DNA from: Agrobacterium rubi TR3 = NBRC 13261
GTDB taxonomy: Bacteria; Pseudomonadota; Alphaproteobacteria; Rhizobiales; Rhizobiaceae
NCBI RefSeq assembly: GCF_000739935.1
Contig: NZ_BBJU01000001.1
Coordinates: 45,780 to 109,779, forward strand
Length of the DNA stretch: 64,000 nt
Reading direction: 5' to 3'
Each line of letters opens with the position of its first letter. Position 1 is the first letter of the stretch. The notes beneath the pieces were generated by a model. The model saw only the letters and a list, made by a program, of their open reading frames with translations. It had not been told where the DNA came from and searched no databases. The translations under genes and the position numbers were made by a program. This document shows positions 17,152 through 25,929 of this stretch, piece after piece.

Positions 17152-18039
17152 ATGCAAAAAGGTTTTCTACTGGGGTTGCTCGCCTATGCCAGCTTTTCCT
17201 GTGGAGACGCCACCATCAAGTCGTTGGGCTCGCAGGTCAGCGTCTTCGAGATCGGCTTTTTCAGCATTCTGTCGTCCGCATCCCTCATTTTCTTTCTGAA
17301 ACCGAAGGAAGAACGCTGGCGTCATTTCTGGCGCATGAGCAGACCCTGGGCCGTACATGGGCGGGCAATCTCCGGCCTCTTCGCGGGTATTTTGGGCATC
17401 TACGCCTTTACCAGCGTGCCGCTGGCCGAAGCCTATGCGCTGATTTTCCTCTCTCCGCTCTTCGTCACGATTCTCTCGGCACTGGTGCTGAAGGAAGATA
17501 TCGGGCTGTGGCGCTGGTCGGCGGTCATGGCCGGTATCGTCGGCGTGTTTCTGGTGGTGCGCCCTGGTTTCAAGACGCTGGAACTCGGACATTTCGCAGC
17601 GCTCTGCGTCGCCTTTCTGGCGGGCCTGACCATCGTTCTCCTGCGGTCGCTCGCCGGGCGGGAAAAGCGCACATCGATCATGGGTGTGCTCATCCTCTAT
17701 GGACTGACATTCAATGGCATCCTGATGATCCCGGATTTTCAGGTGCCGACACTGAACCAGATCGGCGCTTTCATCGTCATCGGCATGTGCACGGCTGTGG
17801 GTCAGATAACCTTGCTGACGGCGACGAAGATTGCGCCCGCCAGCCAGATCGCACCATCGCACTACTCTCAGATATTGTGGGCTGTCGCTATCGGTGCGTC
17901 GTTCTTCGGGGAGTATCCTGACGCGCTGGCGATTTGCGGTCTGGTGGTCATCGCATCGGCCGGATTGCTGACAATGATGCGTGAGAAAATCCGTCTTGGC
18001 GTCGTGCGCTGGAACCCGTTTTTCCGCAATCGCCTGTAA
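17152..18039 (+). CDS. EamA/DMT-family transporter (RhaT/RarD-like exporter)
   Basis: 295 aa with about ten transmembrane helices in two EamA repeats (about residues 5-135 and 145-285). The A-E-A-Y-A-L-I-F-L-S-P-L-F motif is typical of the drug/metabolite exporter superfamily. The substrate cannot be told from sequence. The ATG at 17152 gives the usual family length; the frame extends upstream to 17068 with a basic, non-membrane segment that lacks support. The stop codon abuts that of the convergent LysR gene with no intervening base. Confidence 0.8.
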   Translation: MQKGFLLGLLAYASFSCGDATIKSLGSQVSVFEIGFFSILSSASLIFFLKPKEERWRHFWRMSRPWAVHGRAISGLFAGILGIYAFTSVPLAEAYALIFLSPLFVTILSALVLKEDIGLWRWSAVMAGIVGVFLVVRPGFKTLELGHFAALCVAFLAGLTIVLLRSLAGREKRTSIMGVLILYGLTFNGILMIPDFQVPTLNQIGAFIVIGMCTAVGQITLLTATKIAPASQIAPSHYSQILWAVAIGASFFGEYPDALAICGLVVIASAGLLTMMREKIRLGVVRWNPFFRNRL

Positions 18040-18050
18040 TCAGGCGTTGC
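18026..18050. terminator. Hairpin spanning two abutting convergent stop codons
   Basis: GCAA-CGCCTG (18026-18036, one bulged T) pairs with CAGGCG-TTGC (18041-18050) around loop TAAT. It contains the last codons of both the EamA gene and the LysR gene. It may act as a compact bidirectional terminator, though neither side has a long T-run. Confidence 0.45.
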
Positions 18051-18951
18051 TCGCGCCGCTACCCACCTCGTCCAACAGCCAGTTTTGAAAGGCGCGCGCC
18101 AGCACATTGTCCTGCCGCCCTTCCGGCAAGGCGATGTAGTAGCTGTTTTCGGTTTGCAGCGGCACGTCGAACACCACGTTCAACAGGCCGGATTTCAATT
18201 CCGCTTCAATCAGATATTTCGGCAGGAGCGCAAAGCCTAAGCCACTGACGGCGGCTTCAATCAGCATGGAGAACTGGTCGAAACGGCTGCCGCGATAGGC
18301 GCGGTCTGAGGCAAGGCCGTTCATCTCGAACCACTCCGTCCACAGTTTCGGCCGCGTGGAGACGTGCAGAAGCGGGCCCTCCAGCATGTCGTCGTGTGTG
18401 TTTACAGGGCGCGAGGCGAGAAGTGCAGGGCTTGCGACGGGCACGATCACTTCGTTGCAAAGAAAGGTGCAGGTGCCATGCGCCCAGATCGGTTGGCCAT
18501 AGTGGATGGCGATGTCGAACCCTTCTTCGTCAAAGTCGAAAGGTTGGGAGCGGGAGCCGACCGTCAGCACCGTGTCTGCGTGCTGCGCCATGAATTTATG
18601 CAGGCGAGGGGTAAGCCAGCGGCTGCCGAATGTCGGTAGTGTGGCGATGGAGAGCGAGGCGCTGGACGCCCCAGCGGTCACCGCGCGCACCATCAACTGT
18701 TCCGACTGTTGCAACAGTCTCTGCACGTCCGGCAAAAACTTGCGGCCCGCATCGGAGAGCACGACGCGGCGGCGGATGCGCTCGAACAAAAGCATGCCGG
18801 TTTGTGCTTCCAGATCGCTGATCTGGCGGCTGACGGCGCTTTGCGTGAGGTTGAGTTCTTCGGCCGCGCGCGTAAAATTGCCGTGCCGTGCAGCGCATTC
18901 GAAGGCCTGCAAGGTGACGATATCGGGAACCAGCCGTCTGCGTGTGTCCAT
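18040..18951 (-). CDS. LysR-family regulator (GcvA-like)
   Basis: 303 aa. An N-terminal winged helix (about residues 10-70) includes F-E-C-A-A-R-H-G-N-F-T-R-A-A-E-E-L and Q-S-A-V-S-R-Q-I. A type 2 periplasmic-binding-like effector domain follows (about 95-295). The W-L-T-P-R-L and G-F-D-I-A-I-H-Y-G segments place it in the GcvA/AmpR branch. It is divergent from the ALDH7 gene with 134 bases between them, so that dehydrogenase is the likeliest target. The ATG at 18951 is the natural start. Effector unknown. Confidence 0.85.
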   Translation of the reverse strand: MDTRRRLVPDIVTLQAFECAARHGNFTRAAEELNLTQSAVSRQISDLEAQTGMLLFERIRRRVVLSDAGRKFLPDVQRLLQQSEQLMVRAVTAGASSASLSIATLPTFGSRWLTPRLHKFMAQHADTVLTVGSRSQPFDFDEEGFDIAIHYGQPIWAHGTCTFLCNEVIVPVASPALLASRPVNTHDDMLEGPLLHVSTRPKLWTEWFEMNGLASDRAYRGSRFDQFSMLIEAAVSGLGFALLPKYLIEAELKSGLLNVVFDVPLQTENSYYIALPEGRQDNVLARAFQNWLLDEVGSGASNA

Positions 18952-19085
18952 TCCAGTCTCGCATCAACAGAACCGCTTTCCTCATTTGAAAACGGCACTT
19001 GAACCCGTATATGATCAGGAACGAGAATGAAACGGGTATTGCCCCGCGTCAATATCCAGCTTTCAAGAACCAAGGAGCCATTGTC

Positions 19086-20621
19086 ATGAGCCAATCCGCA
19101 AACAAGGTCGATGTCGTCAAGGAAGCCGCAGCGCTTCTGACCAAGATGGGCGTTTCCCCTGAACTCTATCAGGGCGGTGACATGGCCTCTTTCAGCCCTG
19201 TCAGCGGCGAAGAGATTGCGCGGCTCAAGACGGTGTCTACCGGTGATGTGGCTGCCATCGTCGAAAAGGCGGACGCCGCCTTCAAGACATGGCGTCTGGT
19301 ACCAGCGCCCAAGCGTGGCGAGTTGGTGCGTCTGCTGGGCGAAGAACTGCGCGCCTCGAAAGATGATCTCGGTCGTCTCGTGTCGCTTGAAGCCGGAAAG
19401 ATCCCGTCCGAAGGTCTCGGCGAAGTGCAGGAAATGATCGATATTTGCGATTTCGCGGTCGGTCTTTCCCGTCAGCTTTACGGTCTGACCATTGCCACCG
19501 AGCGCCCCGGCCACCGGATGATGGAAACCTGGCATCCTCTGGGTGTCGTCGGCGTGATCTCCGCCTTCAACTTCCCCGTTGCCGTCTGGTCGTGGAATGC
19601 GGCGCTCGCGCTCGTTTGCGGCAACTCGGTTGTGTGGAAACCATCTGAAAAGACACCACTGACGGCGCTTGCCGTGCAGGGGATTTTCGAACGCGCCGTT
19701 GCACGCTTCGGCGATGCGCCGGAGGGTCTTAGCCAGCTCATTATTGGTGATCGCACCGTTGGTGAAGCGCTGGTCGATCATCCCAAAGTGCCGCTCGTTT
19801 CTGCCACCGGCTCCACCCGCATGGGTCGCGATGTCGGCCCGCGTCTTGCCAAGCGTTTTGCCCGCGCCATTCTGGAACTGGGCGGTAACAATGCCGGTAT
19901 CGTCTGCCCCTCTGCAGATCTCGACATGGCCCTGCGCGCCATCGCCTTCGGCGCCATGGGCACGGCTGGTCAGCGCTGTACCACGCTTCGCCGCCTCTTC
20001 GTGCATGACAGCGTTTACGACCAGCTCGTTCCGCGCCTCAAGAAGGCCTATGCCTCCGTCTCCATCGGCAACCCGCTGGAAACCTCTGCACTCGTCGGCC
20101 CGTTGGTCGATAAGGCCGCTTTCGATGGCATGCAGAAGGCGCTGGAAGCAGCCAAGGCCCATGGTGGCATAGTCGCCGGTGGCGAACGTGTTACTGAGGC
20201 TGGCAAGGACACGGCCTATTACGTGAAGCCAGCACTGGTCGAAATGCCCAAGCAGGTTGGCCCCGTTCTGGAAGAGACCTTCGCGCCGATCCTCTACGTC
20301 ATGAAATACAGTGATTTCGATCAGGCAGTTGCAGACCATAACGCCGTTGCCGCTGGCCTTTCCTCTTCCATCTTCACGCGCGATCTTCAGGAAGCCGAGC
20401 GCTTCATGGCCGCTGACGGTTCCGATTGCGGCATTGCCAATGTCAATATCGGCACATCGGGTGCGGAAATCGGTGGTGCCTTCGGTGGTGAGAAGGAAAC
20501 CGGTGGCGGCCGTGAATCCGGCTCGGATTCCTGGAAGGCCTATATGCGTCGCGCCACCAATACGGTGAATTATTCCAAGGCGCTGCCACTCGCGCAGGGC
20601 GTGACCTTCGATATCGAATAA
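19086..20621 (+). CDS. ALDH7-family aldehyde dehydrogenase, probable alpha-aminoadipate semialdehyde dehydrogenase
   Basis: 511 aa from ATG 19086, with AAGGAG ten bases upstream. It has the NAD-dependent aldehyde dehydrogenase fold: the F-N-F-P-V-A-V-W-S-W-N cofactor segment, general base Glu in L-E-L-G-G-N-N-A-G, and catalytic Cys298 in G-T-A-G-Q-R-C-T-T. The N-N-A variant and the C-terminal G-G-E-K-E-T-G-G-G-R-E-S-G-S-D-S-W tail are typical of ALDH7 (antiquitin/AmaB). That enzyme oxidises aminoadipate semialdehyde in lysine and pipecolate breakdown. The divergent LysR gene is a candidate regulator. It is convergent with putA, and the two share the strong hairpin at 20632-20664. Substrate assignment is from subfamily resemblance. 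Confidence 0.85.
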   Translation: MSQSANKVDVVKEAAALLTKMGVSPELYQGGDMASFSPVSGEEIARLKTVSTGDVAAIVEKADAAFKTWRLVPAPKRGELVRLLGEELRASKDDLGRLVSLEAGKIPSEGLGEVQEMIDICDFAVGLSRQLYGLTIATERPGHRMMETWHPLGVVGVISAFNFPVAVWSWNAALALVCGNSVVWKPSEKTPLTALAVQGIFERAVARFGDAPEGLSQLIIGDRTVGEALVDHPKVPLVSATGSTRMGRDVGPRLAKRFARAILELGGNNAGIVCPSADLDMALRAIAFGAMGTAGQRCTTLRRLFVHDSVYDQLVPRLKKAYASVSIGNPLETSALVGPLVDKAAFDGMQKALEAAKAHGGIVAGGERVTEAGKDTAYYVKPALVEMPKQVGPVLEETFAPILYVMKYSDFDQAVADHNAVAAGLSSSIFTRDLQEAERFMAADGSDCGIANVNIGTSGAEIGGAFGGEKETGGGRESGSDSWKAYMRRATNTVNYSKALPLAQGVTFDIE

Positions 20622-20631
20622 TCAGAAGACA

Positions 20632-20668
20632 GATCGGCTGGCGAGGACGTCTCGCCAGCCGATCGTTT
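20632..20668. terminator. Bidirectional terminator between the ALDH7 gene and putA
   Basis: Perfect 14-bp stem GATCGGCTGGCGAG (20632-20645) / CTCGCCAGCCGATC (20651-20664) with loop GACGT, followed on the plus strand by GTTTTA. Confidence 0.85.
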
Positions 20669-23600
20669 TAGCCGATTGACATCAGGCTGGCATTGCCGCC
20701 CGCAGCCGTCGTGTTGTCGCTGACCGAGACCTCTTCCAGCAGCCAGTTCAGAGTGTAGGGCTGTTCCGTTCCCTGCAAGGCTTCGGTGGTTGCGGCCTGA
20801 ACCAGAACGAGCGGGCCGGGAAGCTCGGCAATCCGGGCGTTGATTTGCCGCACCCTGTCCGCATCACCTTCTACCAGCGCACCGGCATAGGGTCCAGATT
20901 TGGCCCAATCATCTGACCATGTGATATGCGTCGATACGCTGGATGGCAGGCCGCTCAGTTCCGTTTCCAGACCTGTCTCTCTGTCGATTGCCACCGTATT
21001 GCCGGTTGCGAGCGCCGCCGCAATCTGGCGGAACAGACCCTGTACGGTGAGCGGGGCCAGAAGAACATGGCCGCGCGGGTGCAGGGCGTAAAGATTGCGC
21101 TCGCCCACCGGGCCTGCAAGCTCCGTCTCGAAACCAAGGCTGGAGAGTTTGGCCGAGATGCGAGCCATTTCTGCCGCTGCCGTCTCGCCCTTCGCCTCCA
21201 GCCAGTTGGCGAAATCGGTAACGGATGTGTCCTGCTGCTGACCTTTGCGCTCGACAAAGGATGCAGTCTTCGTCAAGCGTCCGAGATAAAGCGGACCACC
21301 CGCCTTGGGACCGGTGCCGGAAAGGCCACGCCCGCCAAACGGCTGGACGCCGACGACAGCGCCGATGATGTTGCGGTTGACATAGAGATTGCCCGCTTTG
21401 ACGCGCGAGAGCACATGCGCAATCGTCGTATCGAGGCGCGTGTGCAGGCCGAAAGTCAGCCCGTAACCGGTCGCGTTGATGTCATCGATCAGCCGGTCGA
21501 GCTTCTCGCGCTTGAAGCGGATGATATGCAGCACGGGGCCAAAGACCTCACGTTTGAGATCAGATAGCGACTTCAGCTCGATGATGGTCGGCGGTACGAA
21601 GGTTCCCTTGTCCGTCTCACCCGTCAGCGTGATCTGCTCGATGCGGTTGCCAAGCGCCCGCATGGATTCGATGTGCTTCTCGATGTTGTCCTTGGCTTCC
21701 AGCGTGATAACCGGACCGACATCGACCGACAGTCTATCCGTTTTGCCGATGCGCAATTCATGCAACGCGCCTTTCAGCATCGTCAGCGTTCTCTCAGCCA
21801 CATCGTCCTGAAGGCAGAGAACGCGCAGCGCCGAGCAGCGCTGACCGGCGCTGTCGAAGGCCGAAGCAATGACATCGGCCACCACCTGTTCGGCCAGCGC
21901 CGAGGAATCCACGATCATGGCATTCTGGCCACCGGTTTCGGCAATCAGCGGAATCGGCTGACCATCGCTCGATACGCGCGCGGTCAGCTGTTTCTGGATG
22001 AGGCGGGCGACTTCGGTGGAGCCGGTGAACATCACACCTGCGGTCTGCGGAGCACCCACCAGCTGCGCACCGGTCTTGCCATCGCCTGGCAGCAACTGCA
22101 CGGCATCATCAGGGACACCGGCCTCATGCAGAAGGCGGATGCCTTCGGCGGCAATCAGCGGTGTTTCCTCAGCGGGCTTTGCCAGAACTGGATTACCGGC
22201 AACCAGCGCTGCGGCCACCTGGCCGATAAAAATCGCCAGCGGGAAATTCCACGGGCTGATGCAGACAACAGGGCCAAGCGCCTGTTGCTGCGGGCCGAAG
22301 GTGTTACGGGCCTCGGCGGCGTAATAGCGCAGGAAGTCAATGGCTTCGCGCACCTCGGCAATGGCGTTGGGAGCGGATTTTCCGGCTTCGCGCATGATGA
22401 GGCCCAGCAGTGTCGGCAACTTCGCCTGCATGAGGTCGGCAGCCTTTTCGAGGCAAGCGGCGCGTTCCTCTACGCTGGTCTGCGGCCACGGGGATGCGGC
22501 GGCGGCCTCCAGCGCATTGGTTACATCGTCTTCGCTCGGTTCGGTAACGAAGCCAACGATGTCATCGAGGTCACCGGGGTTGAGAACAGGGCGAGTTGGA
22601 CCCGAGGCATGCGGGGGTGCGGCTTTCCATTCGGTCGCCGCACTTGCGGACAGCGCTTCGCTGAGTGAGGCGAGGGTGTCTTCATTGGCGAGATCAAGAC
22701 CCGACGAATTGAGACGTGCGCCGTAGAGGTCGGCAGGGTTGGAAATCTTGTCATGCTGCGCGCCGGGTGCTGACATGGATTTCACGACGGCAACCGGGTC
22801 TTCCAGCAGGGAATCGACCGGTACATTCGGGTCGGCAATGCGGTTGACGAAGGAGGAGTTTGCGCCGTTTTCGAGCAGGCGTCGCACGAGATAGGCCAGC
22901 AGCGTTTCATGCGTTCCCACCGGCGCGTAAAAGCGGCAGGGGCGGTCCAAATTGTGTTTGCCGACGACTTCGCTGTAGAGCGGTTCGCCCATGCCATGCA
23001 GGCACTGGAACTCGTAATCGCCGATTTTGAAGTCCGGTCCGGCCAGATGATAGATCGTCGCCAGAGATTGCGCATTGTGTGTGGCAAATTGCGGAAAGAT
23101 CAGGTCACGGGCGGCGAGAAGCTTTACGGCGCAGGCGATGTAGGACACATCGGTGTGAACCTTGCGGGTAAACACTGGGAAGTCTTCCAGCCCGTCCAGT
23201 TGCGCGCGCTTGATTTCTGCATCCCAATAGGCACCCTTGACGAGACGCACCATGATGCGGCGGTTCGATCTGCGGGCGAGATCGATGATGTAGTCCAGCA
23301 CGAAGGGGCACCGGCGGCTATAGGCCTGCACCACAAAACCGAGGCCCTGCCAGTTGCCCAGTTCCGGGTCCAGCGCGATGGCTTCTAGAAGATCAAGAGA
23401 AAGCTCCAGCCGATCGGCTTCTTCGGCATCGATGTTGAGGCCGATATCGTAGCGCTTTGCCAGCAGCATTAGCGATTTTACGCGTGGCAAAAGCTCGTCC
23501 ATCACACGCTGCGCCTGCGCGCGGGCGTATCGCGGATGTAGGGCGGACAGCTTGATGGAAATTCCGGGGCCGCCATAAACGCCGCGCCCGGCAGAGGCCT

Positions 23601-24351
23601 TGCCGATGGCGTGGATCGCCTGCTCGTAATCGCGGTAATAACGCTCGGCGTCCTTTGCCGTCGTCGCGGCTTCACCCAGCATGTCGTAGGAATATTGAAA
23701 ACCCTTCGCTTCCAGCGGTTTGGAGCGGTGGATGGCCTCGGCAATATTTTGACCGGTCACGAATTGCTCGCCCATCATCCGCATGGCCATGTCCACGCCA
23801 CGGCGGATGACCGGCTCTCCGGCGCGGGAAATGAGTTTCGTCAGCGCAGCTGACAGGCTCTTGTCGTTGACGGTTGAGGTCAGCTTGCCGGTGATGACCA
23901 GTCCCCATGTGGCGGCGTTGACGAAGAGCGAACGACCGCCGCCCAGATGCGATCGCCAGTCACCAGTGGCGATTTTGTCGCGGATCAATGCGTCGCGTGT
24001 GGCTGCATCGGGAATGCGCAGCAGCGCTTCGGCAAGGCACATCAGCGCCACGCCTTCCTGGCTGGAGAGGGAATATTCCTGCACCAGACCTTCGACGCCG
24101 GTACCTTTCGCCTTGGAGCGAAGAGCCTGCACGAGCTTGCGGGCTGTGGTGCGGATCGTGTCGGCCTGCTCAGGCGAAACGGCCGCCGCTTCCATAAGCG
24201 GCCCAACGCAATCCGGCTCGGGGCGGCGATAGGCTGCTGTGATGGCCTTGCGCAGTGGGCTTGGCGGTCGCAGCGGTGGCGCAAAATGGGCGAAAACATC
24301 GCCTGCTTCATCGGTGTGTGTTGTGGCAAGCCCAGCTAGATTTTCGGCCAT
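20668..24351 (-). CDS. putA: Bifunctional proline dehydrogenase / glutamate semialdehyde dehydrogenase PutA
   Basis: 1227 aa. Converts proline to glutamate via P5C in two fused domains with substrate channelling. The N-terminal arm and FAD-dependent PRODH barrel occupy about residues 60-480 (L-H-P-R-Y, G-A-Y-W-D-A-E catalytic segments). The P5C dehydrogenase domain follows to about residue 1030, with S-P-W-N-F-P-L-A-I-F, E-T-G-G-Q-N-A and the catalytic Cys in D-S-A-G-Q-R-C-S. A C-terminal extension of about 190 residues resembles that of type B PutA. Unlike enterobacterial PutA there is no ribbon-helix-helix DNA-binding segment at the N-terminus, so it should not repress itself; the divergent Lrp gene is the likely regulator. 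Confidence 0.95.
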   Translation of the reverse strand: MAENLAGLATTHTDEAGDVFAHFAPPLRPPSPLRKAITAAYRRPEPDCVGPLMEAAAVSPEQADTIRTTARKLVQALRSKAKGTGVEGLVQEYSLSSQEGVALMCLAEALLRIPDAATRDALIRDKIATGDWRSHLGGGRSLFVNAATWGLVITGKLTSTVNDKSLSAALTKLISRAGEPVIRRGVDMAMRMMGEQFVTGQNIAEAIHRSKPLEAKGFQYSYDMLGEAATTAKDAERYYRDYEQAIHAIGKASAGRGVYGGPGISIKLSALHPRYARAQAQRVMDELLPRVKSLMLLAKRYDIGLNIDAEEADRLELSLDLLEAIALDPELGNWQGLGFVVQAYSRRCPFVLDYIIDLARRSNRRIMVRLVKGAYWDAEIKRAQLDGLEDFPVFTRKVHTDVSYIACAVKLLAARDLIFPQFATHNAQSLATIYHLAGPDFKIGDYEFQCLHGMGEPLYSEVVGKHNLDRPCRFYAPVGTHETLLAYLVRRLLENGANSSFVNRIADPNVPVDSLLEDPVAVVKSMSAPGAQHDKISNPADLYGARLNSSGLDLANEDTLASLSEALSASAATEWKAAPPHASGPTRPVLNPGDLDDIVGFVTEPSEDDVTNALEAAAASPWPQTSVEERAACLEKAADLMQAKLPTLLGLIMREAGKSAPNAIAEVREAIDFLRYYAAEARNTFGPQQQALGPVVCISPWNFPLAIFIGQVAAALVAGNPVLAKPAEETPLIAAEGIRLLHEAGVPDDAVQLLPGDGKTGAQLVGAPQTAGVMFTGSTEVARLIQKQLTARVSSDGQPIPLIAETGGQNAMIVDSSALAEQVVADVIASAFDSAGQRCSALRVLCLQDDVAERTLTMLKGALHELRIGKTDRLSVDVGPVITLEAKDNIEKHIESMRALGNRIEQITLTGETDKGTFVPPTIIELKSLSDLKREVFGPVLHIIRFKREKLDRLIDDINATGYGLTFGLHTRLDTTIAHVLSRVKAGNLYVNRNIIGAVVGVQPFGGRGLSGTGPKAGGPLYLGRLTKTASFVERKGQQQDTSVTDFANWLEAKGETAAAEMARISAKLSSLGFETELAGPVGERNLYALHPRGHVLLAPLTVQGLFRQIAAALATGNTVAIDRETGLETELSGLPSSVSTHITWSDDWAKSGPYAGALVEGDADRVRQINARIAELPGPLVLVQAATTEALQGTEQPYTLNWLLEEVSVSDNTTAAGGNASLMSIG

Positions 24352-24505
24352 CGGTCCGGTCCCTGATATCGGTCACAAGCGCCTTCGATTTTAGCGCTCT
24401 TTTTCGTCCATCAGACTATCATCGTTGCCAAAATTGCTATGGTCCTATTTTAGCGATATATCAGGACAAAATCACTTATAATTTGCGGTAGAAAAGGCAA
24501 TATGG

Positions 24506-24976
24506 ATGGCAAAACCATCAGAAACAGGTGATCTGGATCACTTCGATATGAAGATATTGGAGGCGATGAGTGAGGATGGGCGCATGTCGATCCTGCAATT
24601 GTCCAAGCAGGTCGGCTTATCCAAGACGCCGTGCCAGACACGGCTGAAGCGTTTGGTGGATGAGGGCTATATTCTCGGCTTTCGTGCCATGCTCAACCCG
24701 GCCAAGATTGGGCTCGAGCACATCGCATTCACGGAAGTGAAACTTTCGGACACGAGGGAGAAAGCACTGGAGGATTTCAACACGGCCGTTCGCAAGATCA
24801 AGGAAGTGGAAGAGTGCCACATGATCGCGGGTGCCTTCGATTATCTGTTGAAGGTGCGCACCACAAACATCCGCAAATACAGGCAGGTTCTGGGAGAAAA
24901 AATCTCCAGCCTGCCCTGTGTGGCCAACACATCGACATTCGTCGTCATGCAGTCTGTGAAAGATGTCGGAATCTGA
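24506..24976 (+). CDS. putR: Lrp/AsnC-family regulator, probable proline-responsive activator of putA
   Basis: 156 aa. An N-terminal helix-turn-helix (about residues 10-60, D-x-K-I-L-E-A-M, then Q-L-S-K-Q-V-G-L-S-K-T-P-C) is followed by an alpha/beta RAM effector domain (about 70-150) ending in V-V-M-Q-S-V-K. Divergent from putA across 154 bases. The same arrangement is the known PutR-putA pair in Agrobacterium and other alphaproteobacteria, where PutR activates putA with proline. ATG 24506 has AAAGG nine bases upstream; the ATG at 24502 is out of frame. The symbol is by context. Confidence 0.85.
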   Translation: MAKPSETGDLDHFDMKILEAMSEDGRMSILQLSKQVGLSKTPCQTRLKRLVDEGYILGFRAMLNPAKIGLEHIAFTEVKLSDTREKALEDFNTAVRKIKEVEECHMIAGAFDYLLKVRTTNIRKYRQVLGEKISSLPCVANTSTFVVMQSVKDVGI

Positions 24977-25010
24977 AACGGCGCAACCTTTCGGTCGCGC
25001 CGTTTGATTT
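24976..25010. terminator. Bidirectional terminator between putR and ecfG
   Basis: AAACGGCGC at 24976-24984 pairs with GCGCCGTTT around an inner ACC/GGT stem, ending at 25005. A T-rich GATTTTGATTT follows on the plus strand. Confidence 0.8.
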
Positions 25011-25022
25011 TGATTTCAGACT

Positions 25023-25589
25023 TTAGCGGATGGCTGCGGCTGCGGTAACGGCTGCAACCTGAGCATCGGGTCCGAATTCGTTTTCGTCCTTGATGCCAAG
25101 AAGCTCCTGAAGACGCAGGCGGGCTCGGCTCACGCGGCTTTTGATCGTGCCAACAGGGCAACCGCAAATTTCCGCAGCTTCCTCATAGGCAAAACCCGAA
25201 GCACCGATCAAAAGAATGGCTTCGCGCTGATCTTCCGGCAACTTTGCAAGCGCTGTCTTGAAGTCCTGCAAATCCACGGAACCATGCTGCTCTGGCGGCA
25301 CAGATAGGCGTGACGTGTAGACGCCATCCGTATCTTGAACTTCACGGCCCGACTTTCTGATCTGGCTGTAAAATTCATTTCGCAGGATTGTAACCAACCA
25401 GGCGCGCATGTTGGTGCCGGGTTGGTAGCTTTCCTGCTTTGCCCAAGCCTTCATGATCGTGTCTTGCACGAGGTCGTCGGCGCGGTCGCGGGATCTGATG
25501 AGAGAAATGGCAAATGCGCGGAGGTTTGGCAGTGCGGCCAGCATTTCGCGCTTGAAATTATATTCGTTCTTGCTCGTTTCCGTGACCAT
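25023..25589 (-). CDS. ecfG: General stress response ECF sigma factor EcfG (ECF15)
   Basis: 188 aa. Sigma region 2 (about residues 15-80) includes D-R-A-D-D-L-V-Q-D-T-I-M-K-A-W and the -10 contact N-M-R-A-W-L. Region 4 (about 110-165) has L-P-E-D-Q-R-E-A-I-L-L and C-P-V-G-T-I-K-S-R-V-S-R-A-R. It directs RNA polymerase to GGAAC-N16/17-CGTT promoters under stress. Its start overlaps the nepR stop by one base (TAATG), so sigma factor and anti-sigma factor are translationally coupled. With divergent phyR this is the canonical alphaproteobacterial GSR module. Confidence 0.95.
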   Translation of the reverse strand: MVTETSKNEYNFKREMLAALPNLRAFAISLIRSRDRADDLVQDTIMKAWAKQESYQPGTNMRAWLVTILRNEFYSQIRKSGREVQDTDGVYTSRLSVPPEQHGSVDLQDFKTALAKLPEDQREAILLIGASGFAYEEAAEICGCPVGTIKSRVSRARLRLQELLGIKDENEFGPDAQVAAVTAAAAIR

Positions 25590-25789
25590 TAGCGCCTCGA
25601 AGCTTTTGCGTTGTTCTCAGCTTCGTCAAGCTTTTCAAGGAGGTCGAGAAATTTGTCGGGTATGCCCTCATCCTGAACTGCATCATACAATTCACGTAAT
25701 TTCTTGGATATAACCGCGCGACCCGAATCGGGAACGTTGGGTGACGTCCCTCTGTCAGATGGATCCTGGTCCGATTGAAACATATTCAT
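25589..25789 (-). CDS. nepR: Anti-sigma factor NepR
   Basis: 66 aa from ATG 25789, the usual NepR length. Its conserved core is I-S-K-K-L-R-E-L-Y-D-A-V-Q-D-E-G-I-P-D-K-F, two amphipathic helices that clamp EcfG. Under stress, phosphorylated PhyR takes NepR away and frees the sigma factor. The frame extends to 25849, but the added segment is hydrophobic and unlike NepR; ATG 25783 is also possible. It is co-transcribed with ecfG. A partial EcfG promoter lies upstream on this strand (see 25823-25847). Confidence 0.92.
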   Translation of the reverse strand: MNMFQSDQDPSDRGTSPNVPDSGRAVISKKLRELYDAVQDEGIPDKFLDLLEKLDEAENNAKASRR

Positions 25790-25822
25790 GATTTCCGGTA
25801 TTCCTTTGGTGACACAGCTAAC

Positions 25823-25847
25823 AATGCACAACTGAAAAAATAGTTCC
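25823..25847 (-). promoter_or_regulatory. Degenerate EcfG-type promoter for nepR-ecfG
   Basis: On the minus strand GGAAC (plus 25843-25847) is followed by 16 bases and CATT (plus 25823-25826), one mismatch from CGTT. This may give weak positive autoregulation of the sigma operon. Confidence 0.45.
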
Positions 25848-25855
25848 ATATACGC

Positions 25856-25880
25856 GGAACTTTTTTTGAAGTACCGCGTT
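25856..25880 (+). promoter_or_regulatory. EcfG promoter for phyR
   Basis: GGAAC (25856-25860), exactly 16 bases, CGTT (25877-25880). The match is perfect and lies 50 bases before the phyR start. Confidence 0.88.
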
Positions 25881-25929
25881 TATTCGTTTAGGTTTGCGAT
25901 GCAAGCCGCATGAGCCAGGGGAGAATTCC

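Noticed and set aside
18975..19060. ACCCGT...ACGGGT inverted repeat between the LysR gene and the ALDH7 gene
   Set aside because: The arms are only six bases and it does not follow the T-N11-A LysR pattern clearly, so it is too weak to list as an operator.
18693..20339. 548-codon minus-strand ORF opposite the ALDH7 gene
   Set aside because: It is the antisense shadow of a high-GC gene: composition rich in His, Arg, Gly and Gln, and it overlaps the LysR gene too.
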